From positions 186,001 to 250,000 of the forward strand of contig NZ_JAKSYH010000136.1 of NCBI RefSeq assembly GCF_022829295.1: a stretch of DNA of 64,000 nt, read 5' to 3'. Under the pieces are notes generated by a model. That model saw nothing but the letters and a program-made list of their open reading frames with translations. It was not told the DNA's origin and did not search any database. This stretch comes from Methylobacterium sp. J-088 (GTDB lineage Bacteria; Pseudomonadota; Alphaproteobacteria; Rhizobiales; Beijerinckiaceae). Each line of letters opens with the position of its first letter. Positions within the stretch are counted from its first letter, which is position 1. Made by a program: the position numbers and the translations under genes. Of this stretch, positions 18,006 to 26,984 are shown one piece after another.

Positions 18006-18131
18006 TCAGCCCTGGCGGGCCTTGAAGCGCTTCTGGGTCTTGTTGATCACGTAGACCCGGCCCTTGCGACGCACGAGCTGGTTGTCGCGGTGGCGGCCAC
18101 GCAGGGACTTGAGGGAGTTGCGGATCTTCAT
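18006..18131 (-). CDS. rpmJ: 50S ribosomal protein L36, zinc-free type
   Basis: A 41-residue basic protein beginning [18 protein letters not shown] and ending [13 protein letters not shown]. It is the cysteine-free form of L36, without the CxxC...C..H zinc site of the other type, and this form is usual in alphaproteobacteria. L36 binds 23S rRNA in the large subunit. The ATG at 18131 is fixed by the invariant N-terminus; upstream codons in the same frame are not part of the protein. It is monocistronic, with a possible promoter at 18245-18274 and a terminator at 17940-17969. Confidence 0.95.
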   Translation of the reverse strand: MKIRNSLKSLRGRHRDNQLVRRKGRVYVINKTQKRFKARQG

Positions 18132-18244
18132 CGGTCTCTCGAGCCCGGAGGGCCGTCCATGGAAGGGGTGTCGGGAACGTCGTCGCGGGGCTGGACGCGC
18201 GAACACGCCCGGCGATCACGGCACACGCATCGCGGAATGGCGTC

Positions 18245-18274
18245 GCCATATCAGGGTTTCCCCCGGTAAGGCAA
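18245..18274 (-). promoter_or_regulatory. Possible rpmJ promoter
   Basis: Reading the minus strand, TTGCCT is followed after 18 bases by TATGGC, a plausible -35/-10 pair, about 115 bases before the rpmJ start. Match by eye only. Confidence 0.3.
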
Positions 18275-18295
18275 GGCGCCGCCAGGGCACGACGC

Positions 18296-18904
18296 TCAAT
18301 GAATGCTCTCCAGATGCGGGATCGGCGGCGGCTCCGCCAGCTGGCGTCCGATCTCATGCAGCAACACGTCGAGCACCGGCTTGAGGCGATCGAACTGCTG
18401 CTGGCCCAGGTTCGCAGCCGACTCGAACAGCATCAGCGCCAACTCGGCCACACGGTCGATCCCGCCGGTCTCCACGTCCGTCGCGCGGAAGGTAGCCTCG
18501 TCGAGAACGCCGGCACGGCTGCTTGCGGTGACGTCGATGACGATCCCGCGCGCCTCGCGCACGAAATCCCCGGCGTCCCGATTGAAGCGCCCGCGCGCCA
18601 AGACCCATCGGACATCGTCCGCTTCGGGAACGGTCCGGAATTGCGCCGCGAACAGGCCGCCCTGACGGCGAAGATCGTCGATCAGCGCCTCGATCCGCGG
18701 CTGATCCTCGGGATGAACACGCTTGAGGAGCGACCCGAAGCTCCCGCCTCGTGCCCTGGGTACCCCGAGCATTTCAGCCGCGACTGCGTCGCATCGCAGG
18801 ATCTCGTCGTCCAGATGCCATTCCCAGGTGCCGACGTCAGACGCCGCGAGTGCGCGTGCCACGCGCTCGTTGCCCCGTCGCTTCGGCCGCGCGTCGACCC
18901 CCAT
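18296..18904 (-). CDS. PAS-domain protein
   Basis: A single PAS fold (residues about 20-125) with the PAS_3-type blocks DVGTWEWHLDDEILRCD, FGSLLKRVHPEDQPRIEALI and a final beta strand ending ARGIVIDVTASSR. A C-terminal helical region of about 75 residues has no kinase, GGDEF or DNA-binding motif. It is therefore a sensor-only protein that probably acts by binding a partner. The ATG at 18904 (MGVDARPKRRGNERVARAL) is chosen for its GGGGAG site; another ATG lies five codons upstream. 202 residues. Ligand unknown. Confidence 0.82.
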   Translation of the reverse strand: MGVDARPKRRGNERVARALAASDVGTWEWHLDDEILRCDAVAAEMLGVPRARGGSFGSLLKRVHPEDQPRIEALIDDLRRQGGLFAAQFRTVPEADDVRWVLARGRFNRDAGDFVREARGIVIDVTASSRAGVLDEATFRATDVETGGIDRVAELALMLFESAANLGQQQFDRLKPVLDVLLHEIGRQLAEPPPIPHLESIH

Positions 18905-19039
18905 AGGCCCGCTCCCCAATCACGCTTCGACGGTGCTGGCCGAATTCAGGAATGCTCAGAGTAATATTAGAAGCTCGTTAAACATGGCACAACGTGTTGT
19001 TCGCGGTCATTGCCGCAATTGTTCGACACCCGTCAACAT

Positions 19040-19615
19040 TCATGCGCGGGTGTAAGTCCCGATCAGTACACCTTTGGCCAGGACGAGGCCTTTCATTGCG
19101 TCGAGCAGAGCGCCGCGGCCAGGATTCTCATCTAGGTCAAGGGTCTGCGCCAGAGCAAAAATCTGAAACAGATAGGCGTGCCGGCCGTGGCCGCTGGGCG
19201 GGTCCGGTGGGAGCCAGGCCGTCTGCAGGAAACTGTTCCGACCGAGCGGGATGTCCGGACTGGAGCTGGGCTTCGAGACATCGCCTTCGTCCAAACTGGA
19301 GCGTCCGGAGGGAAGATTCCAAACGATCAGATGGACCAGCGGCTGCGGCGTCGGGCTGCCGGCATCTTCGACCAGCACCACCACGGATGCGGTGCCGGGC
19401 GGCAGGCCGCTCCAGGCGAGGGGCGGCGAGAGGCCTTCGCCATCCGCTGTGAATCGGGCCGGTATCGCAGCCCCGTCTGAGAAGGCCGCACTGCTCAGGG
19501 TGAGCGATGCCGGAACGTCCGGAAAGGATGCGTGGAAGGCGGTCTTCTCGGTGCCGGCCTTGAGGCCCGACAGGGCTTCGCCCAAAGCGCTGGGTATCTT
19601 TTCGAGCATCGTCAC
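19040..19615 (-). CDS. YbhB/YbcL-family phosphatidylethanolamine-binding-like protein
   Basis: A PEBP-fold protein of 191 residues. The family signature is present: LTLSSAAFSDGAAIP, RFTADGEGLSPPLAWSGLP, VVLVEDAGSPTPQPLVHLIV, then WLPPDPPSGHGRHAYLFQIF, with the Asp, His and Pro residues that line the anion-binding pocket. No signal peptide is apparent. Bacterial members have no settled role. It lies 40 bases downstream of ubiG on the same strand and may be co-transcribed. Confidence 0.88.
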   Translation of the reverse strand: MTMLEKIPSALGEALSGLKAGTEKTAFHASFPDVPASLTLSSAAFSDGAAIPARFTADGEGLSPPLAWSGLPPGTASVVVLVEDAGSPTPQPLVHLIVWNLPSGRSSLDEGDVSKPSSSPDIPLGRNSFLQTAWLPPDPPSGHGRHAYLFQIFALAQTLDLDENPGRGALLDAMKGLVLAKGVLIGTYTRA

Positions 19616-19655
19616 CGTCTCCGCCGCGGTGCCAACGGCGGAGGGCGCGTCCGGT

Positions 19656-20417
19656 TCAGTCCCGCCGCTCGGCTGCGACCATGTAGTTCACCGCCGTGTC
19701 CCGGCCGGTGCGCCAACCGTCGGTCAGGGGGTTGTAGACGACCCCGACCATGTCGCTGACCGAGAGGCCGCCCGTCCGGATCGCCCGGCCGAGCTCGTGC
19801 GGCGTCACGAACTTCCCCCAATCATGCGTGCCCCGCGGAAGCCAGCCGAGCACGTACTCGGCGCCCACGATCGCCAGCGCGAAGGAGCGCATCGTCCGGT
19901 TGAGGGTTGCGGCGAACAGCATCCCGCCCGGCTTCACGGCCGCGCAGGCCGTGCGCACGAAGGCCGGCATGTCGGAGACGTGCTCCACCACCTCCATGAT
20001 CAGAACGGCGTCGAACCGTTCCCCGGCGGCCACGACCGCCTCGATCGTCGCGCCGCGATAATCCACCGGCACGCCGGCCGCTTCGGCATGGGACCGGGCG
20101 ACCGCGATGTTCTGCTCGGCTGGATCGAGCCCCGTCACGGTCGCACCGAGCCGGGCCAACGGCTCGGACAGGACGCCGCCGCCGCAGCCGACATCGCAGA
20201 TCGTCAGGCCGTCGAGCGGGAAGGGGGCTCGCGGGTCGCGCCCAAAATGGCGGCATAGGGCGTCGCGGATATAGGCGAGTCGCACCGGATTGAACCGGTG
20301 AAGCACACGCATCGGACCGGACTCATCCCACCACGTCGCGGCAAGCGCGTCGAACCGGGCGACCTCGCCGTGATCGACGAAGCCCCCGCTGCCGCGATCC
20401 GTGGCTGCCCTGTCCAT
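19656..20417 (-). CDS. ubiG: Ubiquinone biosynthesis O-methyltransferase
   Basis: SAM-dependent methyltransferase performing both O-methylation steps of ubiquinone synthesis. 253 residues. It shows the N-terminal ARFDALAATWWDESGPMRVL, the SAM motif ICDVGCGGGVLSEPLARLG, VTGLDPAEQNIAVA, and the UbiG-specific LNRTMRSFALAIVGAEYVL and GTHDWGKFVTPHEL. The start at ATG 20417 (MDRAATDRGSGGFVD) suits the family; the frame is open 26 codons further upstream. It is divergent from lysC, 189 bases away, a common arrangement in alphaproteobacteria. Confidence 0.95.
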   Translation of the reverse strand: MDRAATDRGSGGFVDHGEVARFDALAATWWDESGPMRVLHRFNPVRLAYIRDALCRHFGRDPRAPFPLDGLTICDVGCGGGVLSEPLARLGATVTGLDPAEQNIAVARSHAEAAGVPVDYRGATIEAVVAAGERFDAVLIMEVVEHVSDMPAFVRTACAAVKPGGMLFAATLNRTMRSFALAIVGAEYVLGWLPRGTHDWGKFVTPHELGRAIRTGGLSVSDMVGVVYNPLTDGWRTGRDTAVNYMVAAERRD

Positions 20418-20606
20418 GTGCGTCCCGTCCTCGAAGGTCCGGCCGGGCCTTAGCACGACGGCGTCATCCAAGTCGCTGCGGCGCGCGGGCGTCATGCTTG
20501 GCCGGTTGTTGACACCTCACCGAGCCGCTTGTACCCGCCCAGCACCCTTCGGACCGGCCGCGTCGGTCCGGCCCCGTCGCCATCGGGAACCCGCGACCGA
20601 GAGACC

Positions 20607-21842
20607 ATGCCCCGTCTGGTGATGAAATTCGGCGGCACCTCCGTCGCCAACGTCGACCGCATCCGCAACGTCGCGCGCCACGTCGCCCGCGAGGTGGCGG
20701 CCGGTTACGACGTCGCCGTGATCGTCTCGGCCATGTCGGGCAAGACCAACGAGCTGGTCGACTGGGTCAAGGACGCGAACCCGCTCTACGATCCCCGGGA
20801 ATACGACGCGGTGGTCGCCTCGGGCGAACTCGTGACCGCCGGCCTCCTGGCGATCGCCCTCCAGAAGGACGGGCTGAAGGCTCGCTCCTGGCAGGGCTGG
20901 CAGATCCCGGTGGTGACCTCCGAGGCGCACGGCTCGGCCCGCATCGCCGAGATCGATCCGAAGAATCTGGAGGCAGGCTTTGCCAAGGGCGAGGTCGCGG
21001 TGATCGCGGGCTTCCAGGGCATCCACGCCGAGACCGGCCGGATCACCACCCTGGGCCGTGGTGGGTCCGACACCTCGGCGGTGGCGGTGGCGGCCGCGAT
21101 CGGTGCCGAGCGCTGTGACATCTATACGGATGTGGACGGGGTCTACACCACGGATCCGCGCATCGTACCGAAGGCCCGTCGGATGGAGCGGGTGACCTTC
21201 GAGGAGATGCTGGAGATGGCCTCGCTGGGGGCCAAAGTGCTGCAGGTCCGCTCGGTGGAACTCGCCATGGTCCACCGGGTGCCGACCACGGTCCGCTCCT
21301 CCTTCGATCCGCCGGACGCCGCCCGTCCGGGCACCCTCATCTGCGACGAGGACGACACCGTGGAACAGCAGATCATCACCGGGATCGCGTTCTCCCGGGA
21401 CGAGGCGCAGATCACCCTGCGTCAGGTCAAGGACAGCCCCGGCGTCGCCGCCGCGATCTTCGGGCCCCTGGCCGATGCCAACATCAACGTCGACATGATC
21501 ATCCAGACCGTGTCGGGCGATCAGTCGACCACCGACATGACCTTCACGGTGCCGGCCGCGGATTACGAGCGCTCCAGGAAGATCCTCGACGAGGCGCGGA
21601 CGCAGATCGGCTACGCGCAGATCGAGGGCGCCACCGACGTGGTGAAGGTCTCGGCGATCGGCGTCGGCATGCGCAGCCATGCGGGTGTCGCCGCCAAAGC
21701 GTTTCGGGCGCTCGCCGAGAAGGGAATCAACATCCGCGCGATCACCACGTCGGAGATCAAGTTCTCTGTGTTGATCGACGCTGCCTACACGGAGCTTGCC
21801 GTGCGCACGCTCCACTCGCTATACGGCCTGGATCAGGCCTGA
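20607..21842 (+). CDS. lysC: Aspartate kinase
   Basis: Phosphorylates aspartate as the first step to lysine, threonine and methionine. 411 residues: an amino-acid kinase domain (RLVMKFGGTSVANVDRI with K7-FGGTS, VIVSAMSGKTNELVD, TTLGRGGSDTSAVA, DIYTDVDGVYTTDPR) followed by two ACT domains (ITGIAFSRDEAQITLRQVKD; VVKVSAIGVGMRSHAGVAAK), which in the family bind lysine and threonine for feedback control. ATG 20607 is fixed by the conserved N-terminus. It is followed by ptsP after 189 bases, an order seen in other Rhizobiales. Confidence 0.97.
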   Translation: MPRLVMKFGGTSVANVDRIRNVARHVAREVAAGYDVAVIVSAMSGKTNELVDWVKDANPLYDPREYDAVVASGELVTAGLLAIALQKDGLKARSWQGWQIPVVTSEAHGSARIAEIDPKNLEAGFAKGEVAVIAGFQGIHAETGRITTLGRGGSDTSAVAVAAAIGAERCDIYTDVDGVYTTDPRIVPKARRMERVTFEEMLEMASLGAKVLQVRSVELAMVHRVPTTVRSSFDPPDAARPGTLICDEDDTVEQQIITGIAFSRDEAQITLRQVKDSPGVAAAIFGPLADANINVDMIIQTVSGDQSTTDMTFTVPAADYERSRKILDEARTQIGYAQIEGATDVVKVSAIGVGMRSHAGVAAKAFRALAEKGINIRAITTSEIKFSVLIDAAYTELAVRTLHSLYGLDQA

Positions 21843-22031
21843 GCCTGGGACGAGGCGGTTTCGATCGGGGCGCATGGTGCGACCTGAACAGTCGCGGGCC
21901 GTTTCGCCGATCCCAGAGCACGTCTGGCGAGAGCGCGACGGTTCATCCGGCGCCGGCCGTCCCGAGCTTGGCGCCAAGGTTGCAGGGTGGTCGACGCCAG
22001 GACCGCTCATCGACACTGGAACGACGAACAG

Positions 22032-24293
22032 ATGCCCGCTGCGCCCGGAGGCCCGCGCCTGCTGCTGCGCCGCCTCCGCGAAGCGATGGCGGAGCCGGTC
22101 AGCCCCCAGGCACGCCTCGACCGCATCGTCGTCCTGATCGCTGCCAACGTCGTGGCCGAGGTCTGCTCGGTCTACGTGCTGCGGGATGACAACACCTTAG
22201 AGTTGTTCGCCACCGAGGGCTTGAACCGCGAGGCGGTCCACGAGACCCGCATGCGCGCCGACGAGGGCCTCGTCGGCCTGATCGCCCGCACCGCCGAACC
22301 GCTCTCCCTGTCCGACGCGCAGAACCACCCGGCCTTCTCGTACCGGCCCGAGACCGGTGAAGAGGCTTACCACGCCTTCCTGGGCGTGCCGCTGCTCCGC
22401 GCCGGCAACACGCTCGGCGTGCTGACCGTTCAGAACAAGACCTACCGCGTCTACTCCGAGGAGGAGATCGAGGCGCTCCAGACCACCGCCATGGTGCTCT
22501 CGGAGATGATCGCCTCCGGCGAGCTGGAGAGCTTGGCCCCCGACGCCGGCACGGCCGCCCGCCGCCCGGTCCTGGCCCGGGGCATCGCCCTCGCCGACGG
22601 GATCGGCCTCGGCTACGTGGTGCTGCACGAGCCCCGCGTGGTCGTAAAGACGCTGATTGCCGAGAACGTCGATCGCGAGGTTGCCCGGCTCGACGCCGCG
22701 ATCGAGGAGGTCCGCTCGGCAATCGATGCCCTGGTGGAGCGCGGCGACCGGATCGGCACGGCGGAATCCCGCGAGGTGCTGGAGACCGTCCGGATGTTCG
22801 CCCACGACAAGGGCTGGCTCCGGCGGATGCGCGAAGCGGTGGCTTCCGGCCTGACCGCAGAGGCCGCGGTCGAGCGGGTCCAGTCGGACAACCGCGCCAA
22901 AATGATGCGCCAGTCCGACCCGTACCTGCGTGAGCGGCTGCACGATCTCGACGACCTCGCGAACCGATTGCTGCGGGCGCTGATCGGCCCCGGCGCGGCG
23001 GGGGTCCTTGTCCTGCCTGAAAACGCCATCCTGGTGGCGCGGACGATGGGGCCGGCGGCGCTCCTCGATTACGAGGCCTCGACGCTGCGCGGCATCGTGT
23101 TGGAGGAGGGCGGTCCCACCAGCCACGTCGCCATCGTCGCCCGGGCGTTGGGCATCCCGGCGGTGGGCGAGGTGGAGAACGCGACCGCGCTCTGCGACGC
23201 GGGCGATGCCATCATCGTCGACGGCGTGGCCGGCGAAATCCATGTCCGGCCCGGCCCAGAGGTCGAGGCAGCCTATGCCGAGATGGTGCGCCTGCGCGCC
23301 CGCCGGCAGGAGCAATACAGGGCTCTGCGCGACGTGCCGGCCCAGACCCGTGACGGGGTGCGGGTCGGGTTGCATCTGAATGCCGGGCTCCTGGTCGACT
23401 TCAGCCACCTCGAAGAAACCGGCGCCGAGGGCGTCGGCCTGTTCCGCACCGAGCTGCAATTCATGGTGGCGCAGCGGATGCCCTCGGCGGTCGAGCAGCA
23501 GGAGCTCTACCGTAAGGTGTTCGCCGCCTCGAAGGGCAAGCCGGTGACGGTGCGCACCCTCGACATCGGCGGCGACAAGATCCTGCCCTACATGGCCAAG
23601 CTCGAGGAGGAGAACCCCGCGCTCGGCTGGCGGGCGATCCGCATCGGCCTCGACCGGCCGGCTTTGCTGCGGATGCAGCTTCGCGCACTTCTAAAGGCGG
23701 CCAACGGCGATCCGCTCAAGATCATGTTTCCGATGGTGGCCACGGTGGACGAGTTCGTCCGCGCCCGCGGCATCGTCGAGCGCGAGAAGGCCTACCTCAA
23801 GCGCCACGGATACGAACTCCCGGCCGAGTGCCGCCTCGGCGCGATGATCGAGGTGCCGTCGCTCTTGTTCCAGATCGACGAGATCGCCAAGGAGGCGGAT
23901 TTCCTGTCGGTGGGCTCGAACGACCTGATGCAGTTCCTGTTCGCGGTGGATCGCGAGAACCGCCGCGTCGCCAACCGCTTCGATCCGCTCAGCGTCGCTG
24001 CGCTAAGGGCGTTCCGGCTGATCGCCGAGCGGTCGAACGCAGCCGGCTGTCCGGTAACGGTCTGCGGCGAGATCGGCGGCCGCCCTCTGGACGCGATGGC
24101 GCTGATCGGCCTTGGCTATCGCGACCTGTCGATGTCGCCGGCTGCCATCGGTCCGGTCAAGGCGATGGTGCTGAGCCTCGATGCCCGCGCAGTGGCCGAG
24201 CTTATCGACAGCGAAATGGTGCGGATGCACGACGGCGACTCCCTGCGCCCGGCTCTCACAGCCTTCGCGCACGCCCACGGCGTACCTATCTAG
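22032..24293 (+). CDS. ptsP: PTS-Ntr phosphoenolpyruvate-protein phosphotransferase (EI-Ntr)
   Basis: First protein of the nitrogen-related PTS, passing phosphate from PEP to NPr and then EIIA-Ntr; it regulates rather than transports. 753 residues: an N-terminal GAF sensor domain (about 20-165, with AFLGVPLLRAGNTLGVLTVQ), which in the family senses glutamine or 2-oxoglutarate, then the EI domains. The phospho-histidine is H365 in EGGPTSHVAIVARALG. The PEP-binding part has TLDIGGDKILPYM, LFRTELQFM, VGSNDLMQFLFAVDRENRR and the cysteine in VCGEIGGRP. ATG 22032 opens just before the GAF domain. Partner genes (ptsO, ptsN) are not in the window. Confidence 0.95.
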   Translation: MPAAPGGPRLLLRRLREAMAEPVSPQARLDRIVVLIAANVVAEVCSVYVLRDDNTLELFATEGLNREAVHETRMRADEGLVGLIARTAEPLSLSDAQNHPAFSYRPETGEEAYHAFLGVPLLRAGNTLGVLTVQNKTYRVYSEEEIEALQTTAMVLSEMIASGELESLAPDAGTAARRPVLARGIALADGIGLGYVVLHEPRVVVKTLIAENVDREVARLDAAIEEVRSAIDALVERGDRIGTAESREVLETVRMFAHDKGWLRRMREAVASGLTAEAAVERVQSDNRAKMMRQSDPYLRERLHDLDDLANRLLRALIGPGAAGVLVLPENAILVARTMGPAALLDYEASTLRGIVLEEGGPTSHVAIVARALGIPAVGEVENATALCDAGDAIIVDGVAGEIHVRPGPEVEAAYAEMVRLRARRQEQYRALRDVPAQTRDGVRVGLHLNAGLLVDFSHLEETGAEGVGLFRTELQFMVAQRMPSAVEQQELYRKVFAASKGKPVTVRTLDIGGDKILPYMAKLEEENPALGWRAIRIGLDRPALLRMQLRALLKAANGDPLKIMFPMVATVDEFVRARGIVEREKAYLKRHGYELPAECRLGAMIEVPSLLFQIDEIAKEADFLSVGSNDLMQFLFAVDRENRRVANRFDPLSVAALRAFRLIAERSNAAGCPVTVCGEIGGRPLDAMALIGLGYRDLSMSPAAIGPVKAMVLSLDARAVAELIDSEMVRMHDGDSLRPALTAFAHAHGVPI

Positions 24294-24506
24294 GGTCTCG
24301 ACTCTTGCCGACCGTTCGGCCGGAGTTGTACGGCAACGCCACGACGTTCCCGGGCGGCACGCCGCCGTGTCGGCTCCCACACGGGGGAGGCGGGGGGAAG
24401 GACAGGGCGCCGGGTCTCAAGCCCTGCGGACCGTGCTTCCCCGCGTCCGAGACGCGATCCGCGTCCCGGCCGGGACGCCTTGCGAAGAGCTCTAGAAACA
24501 CGGGCG

Positions 24507-25592
24507 ATGATCCCCTTTCCAACCGAGCGCCTCGACGCCATCCTGGCGCGGCACGATATCGTCACCGCGCAGCTCGCCTCCGGCGAGGGCAACCCGGACA
24601 TTGTGGTCCAGCTCTCGCGGGAGCTGTCCGACCTCGATCCCGTGGTGGAGGCGATCCGCCACTACCGTGCGGCCCTGGAGAATCTGTCCGGCGTCGAGGC
24701 GCTGATCGATGAGCCCGGCACGGATTCCGAGATGCGGGCGCTCGCCGCCGAGGAGAAACCGGAGGCGCAGGCCGCCCTCGAATCGGCGCATCGCGACCTG
24801 CAGCTCCTGCTGCTGCCCAAGGACGCCGCCGATGAGAAAAGTGCCATCTTGGAAGTCCGGGCTGGCACCGGCGGCGATGAAGCCGCCCTGTTCGCCGGTG
24901 ACCTGTTCCGGATGTACGCGAAGTATGCCGAGTCGAAGGGCTGGCGCGTCGAGGTGATCTCGGAGAGCGAGGGCACGGCCGGCGGTTTCCGCGAAGTCGT
25001 CGCCGAGGTTAAGGGGCGGGGCGTGTTCGCGCGCCTTAAATTCGAGAGCGGCGCCCACCGGGTGCAGCGCGTCCCCGATACCGAGACGCAGGGGCGGATC
25101 CACACCTCCGCCGCCACCGTGGCGGTGCTGCCCGAGGCCGAGGAGGTCGACATCCACGTCAACGACGCGGATCTGAAGATCGACACGATGCGCGCTCAGG
25201 GCGCGGGCGGCCAGCACGTGAACAAGACCGAGTCGGCGATCCGCATCACGCATCTGCCGACCGGCATCGTGGTGTTCGTTCAGGAGGAGCGTTCGCAGCA
25301 CAAGAACCGCGCCCGCGCCATGGCGGTGCTCCGTGCCCGGCTCTACGAGGCGGAGCGCAGCGCCAAGGATTCCGTCCGGGCGGCCGATCGCAAGGCTCAG
25401 GTCGGCTCGGGCGATCGCAGCGAGCGGATTCGCACCTACAACTTCCCGCAAGGCCGGGTGACCGACCATCGGATCAACCTGACTCTCTACAAGCTGGAGG
25501 AGGTGATGGCCGGCACCGCCCTCGACGAGGTGGTGGACGCCCTGATCACCGAGCATCAGGCGGAGCTCCTCGCCGCCGAGGGCATGGCCTGA
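24507..25592 (+). CDS. prfA: Peptide chain release factor 1
   Basis: Recognises UAA and UAG stop codons and triggers peptide release. 361 residues. The GGQ catalytic tripeptide is at 234-236 in [15 protein letters not shown]. The codon-recognition tripeptide is PDT in [20 protein letters not shown], a variant of the usual PxT. The start [17 protein letters not shown] is at ATG 24507. prmC, whose product methylates the GGQ glutamine, follows seven bases after the stop, the classic operon. Confidence 0.97.
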   Translation: MIPFPTERLDAILARHDIVTAQLASGEGNPDIVVQLSRELSDLDPVVEAIRHYRAALENLSGVEALIDEPGTDSEMRALAAEEKPEAQAALESAHRDLQLLLLPKDAADEKSAILEVRAGTGGDEAALFAGDLFRMYAKYAESKGWRVEVISESEGTAGGFREVVAEVKGRGVFARLKFESGAHRVQRVPDTETQGRIHTSAATVAVLPEAEEVDIHVNDADLKIDTMRAQGAGGQHVNKTESAIRITHLPTGIVVFVQEERSQHKNRARAMAVLRARLYEAERSAKDSVRAADRKAQVGSGDRSERIRTYNFPQGRVTDHRINLTLYKLEEVMAGTALDEVVDALITEHQAELLAAEGMA

Positions 25593-25599
25593 GCGGCGC

Positions 25600-26514
25600 A
25601 TGACATCCGGATCGAGCCACGGCCTGTCCCGCCGCGCGGCCCTTCGGCACAGCACGGCCGTGCTCCATGCGGGCGGCCTGGGAGAAGCAGCGGGCGATGC
25701 CCGATTCTTGCTGATGGGCCTCCTCGGGATCGAGGCGTGCGACCTTCTCGTCGCAGGAGATCAGTGCCTGGACGATCACGAGGCGGCCGCCCTGGATGCT
25801 GCGCTGACGCGACGTCTGTCCGGCGAGCCCGTGGCCCGTATCCTTGGCGCGTGGGAGTTCTGGGGCCTACCCATCCGCCTCGGACCCGAGACCCTTGTCC
25901 CGCGGCCGGACACCGAGATCCTGATCGAAGCCGCGCTTGCCGCGCTTTCGGACCGGAGCGCAGCGCTGCGCTGCCTCGATCTCGGCACGGGGTCCGGCTG
26001 CATCCTAGCAGCGCTCCTGAGCGAGCTTCCCGCCGCCTTCGGCGTCGGTATCGACCGATCGGAGCCCGCCCTCAGAATAGCCCGTCACAATATCGTGGCG
26101 AACGGTTTCGGCAGTCGGTCGGCCTTCGCGGTGTCGGATTGGTGCGACGCCATCCGGGGGGGCTTCGATCTCGTGGTCTCGAACCCGCCCTACATCGCGC
26201 GCGACGTCATCCAGACCCTGCACCGGGAGGTGCGCACGCATGATCCCCTGGCTGCCCTCGACGGCGGCGCGGACGGCCTCGACGCCTATCGACGAATTCT
26301 CGATGGTGTCCGCACCCGAAACCTGCTCGCGCCGGGGGGAGCGCTCGCCCTGGAGATCGGCTACGATCAGGCCGAGACTGTCCGCGACCTCGCCGTCGCG
26401 ACCGGCTTCGCGGATCGTGGCCTGACCCGCGATCTCGCGGGTCATGATCGTGTGCTGTGTTTCGGTCTTCCCAAAGACCCGGGGGATCCCCACGTGTCGT
26501 CCGACTGCGGATAG
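25600..26514 (+). CDS. prmC: Release factor glutamine N5-methyltransferase
   Basis: SAM-dependent enzyme that methylates Gln236 of the RF1 encoded just upstream (and RF2 in general). 304 residues. It has an N-terminal helical substrate domain, then PVARILGAWEFWGLPIRLGP, LVPRPDTEILIE, the SAM loop CLDLGTGSGCILAALL and the catalytic NPPY at 195-198. It is co-transcribed with prfA. The DUF4167 gene follows after a 470-base gap, as in many Rhizobiales. Confidence 0.95.
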   Translation: MTSGSSHGLSRRAALRHSTAVLHAGGLGEAAGDARFLLMGLLGIEACDLLVAGDQCLDDHEAAALDAALTRRLSGEPVARILGAWEFWGLPIRLGPETLVPRPDTEILIEAALAALSDRSAALRCLDLGTGSGCILAALLSELPAAFGVGIDRSEPALRIARHNIVANGFGSRSAFAVSDWCDAIRGGFDLVVSNPPYIARDVIQTLHREVRTHDPLAALDGGADGLDAYRRILDGVRTRNLLAPGGALALEIGYDQAETVRDLAVATGFADRGLTRDLAGHDRVLCFGLPKDPGDPHVSSDCG

Positions 26515-26984
26515 GTCCACGCCCGATTGCGCCGCACTTGGCCACGCCGCAGCGGTTTTATCGACCCGCGCTCTTAGGCAAATGTGGACCTCACCGCGAC
26601 GGAGCGGGGATGCATCGAAAAAATGCTTGTTGCCCGAGCCGGGGAACGCTAGTGTTGACTTGAAGATCGCGAACGGTTCGTTAAGTCGGACAACGTTAGG
26701 GTTGGTGGCGCCTATTAGTCGCCGACGGGTTCGCTGATCCCCAAGCCGTTGAACCAGAGCGCGCGTGACGGCGCGGCGGTTTAACAGCGCTTGAACCTGA
26801 CAATCAGCTGGTCTCCGGTGCCTTGCCCGGGAACGCGGTGCGAGGGATGGTCAGATAGACGCGAAGGTCGCACAGCGATCATACGCGCGGCGCCGCCGGG
26901 TGCGCTTGACCGGCACGCGTCACGAAGTCCCGATTGGCGCCTCCGAAGACAGTCGTTTGCGTGAACGAGGGTCATTACAGACCG
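26515..26984. other. 470-base intergenic region upstream of the DUF4167 gene
   Basis: No gene was recognised. It holds a candidate promoter (26655-26683) and several CG-rich inverted blocks. A long minus-strand open frame crosses it but only as the antisense of the DUF4167 gene. A long 5' leader for DUF4167 is possible. Confidence 0.5.
26655..26683 (+). promoter_or_regulatory. Possible promoter for the DUF4167 gene
   Basis: TTGACT at 26655-26660 followed after 17 bases by TCGTTA at 26678-26683, about 300 bases before the ATG. Seen by eye; the -10 is poor. Confidence 0.3.
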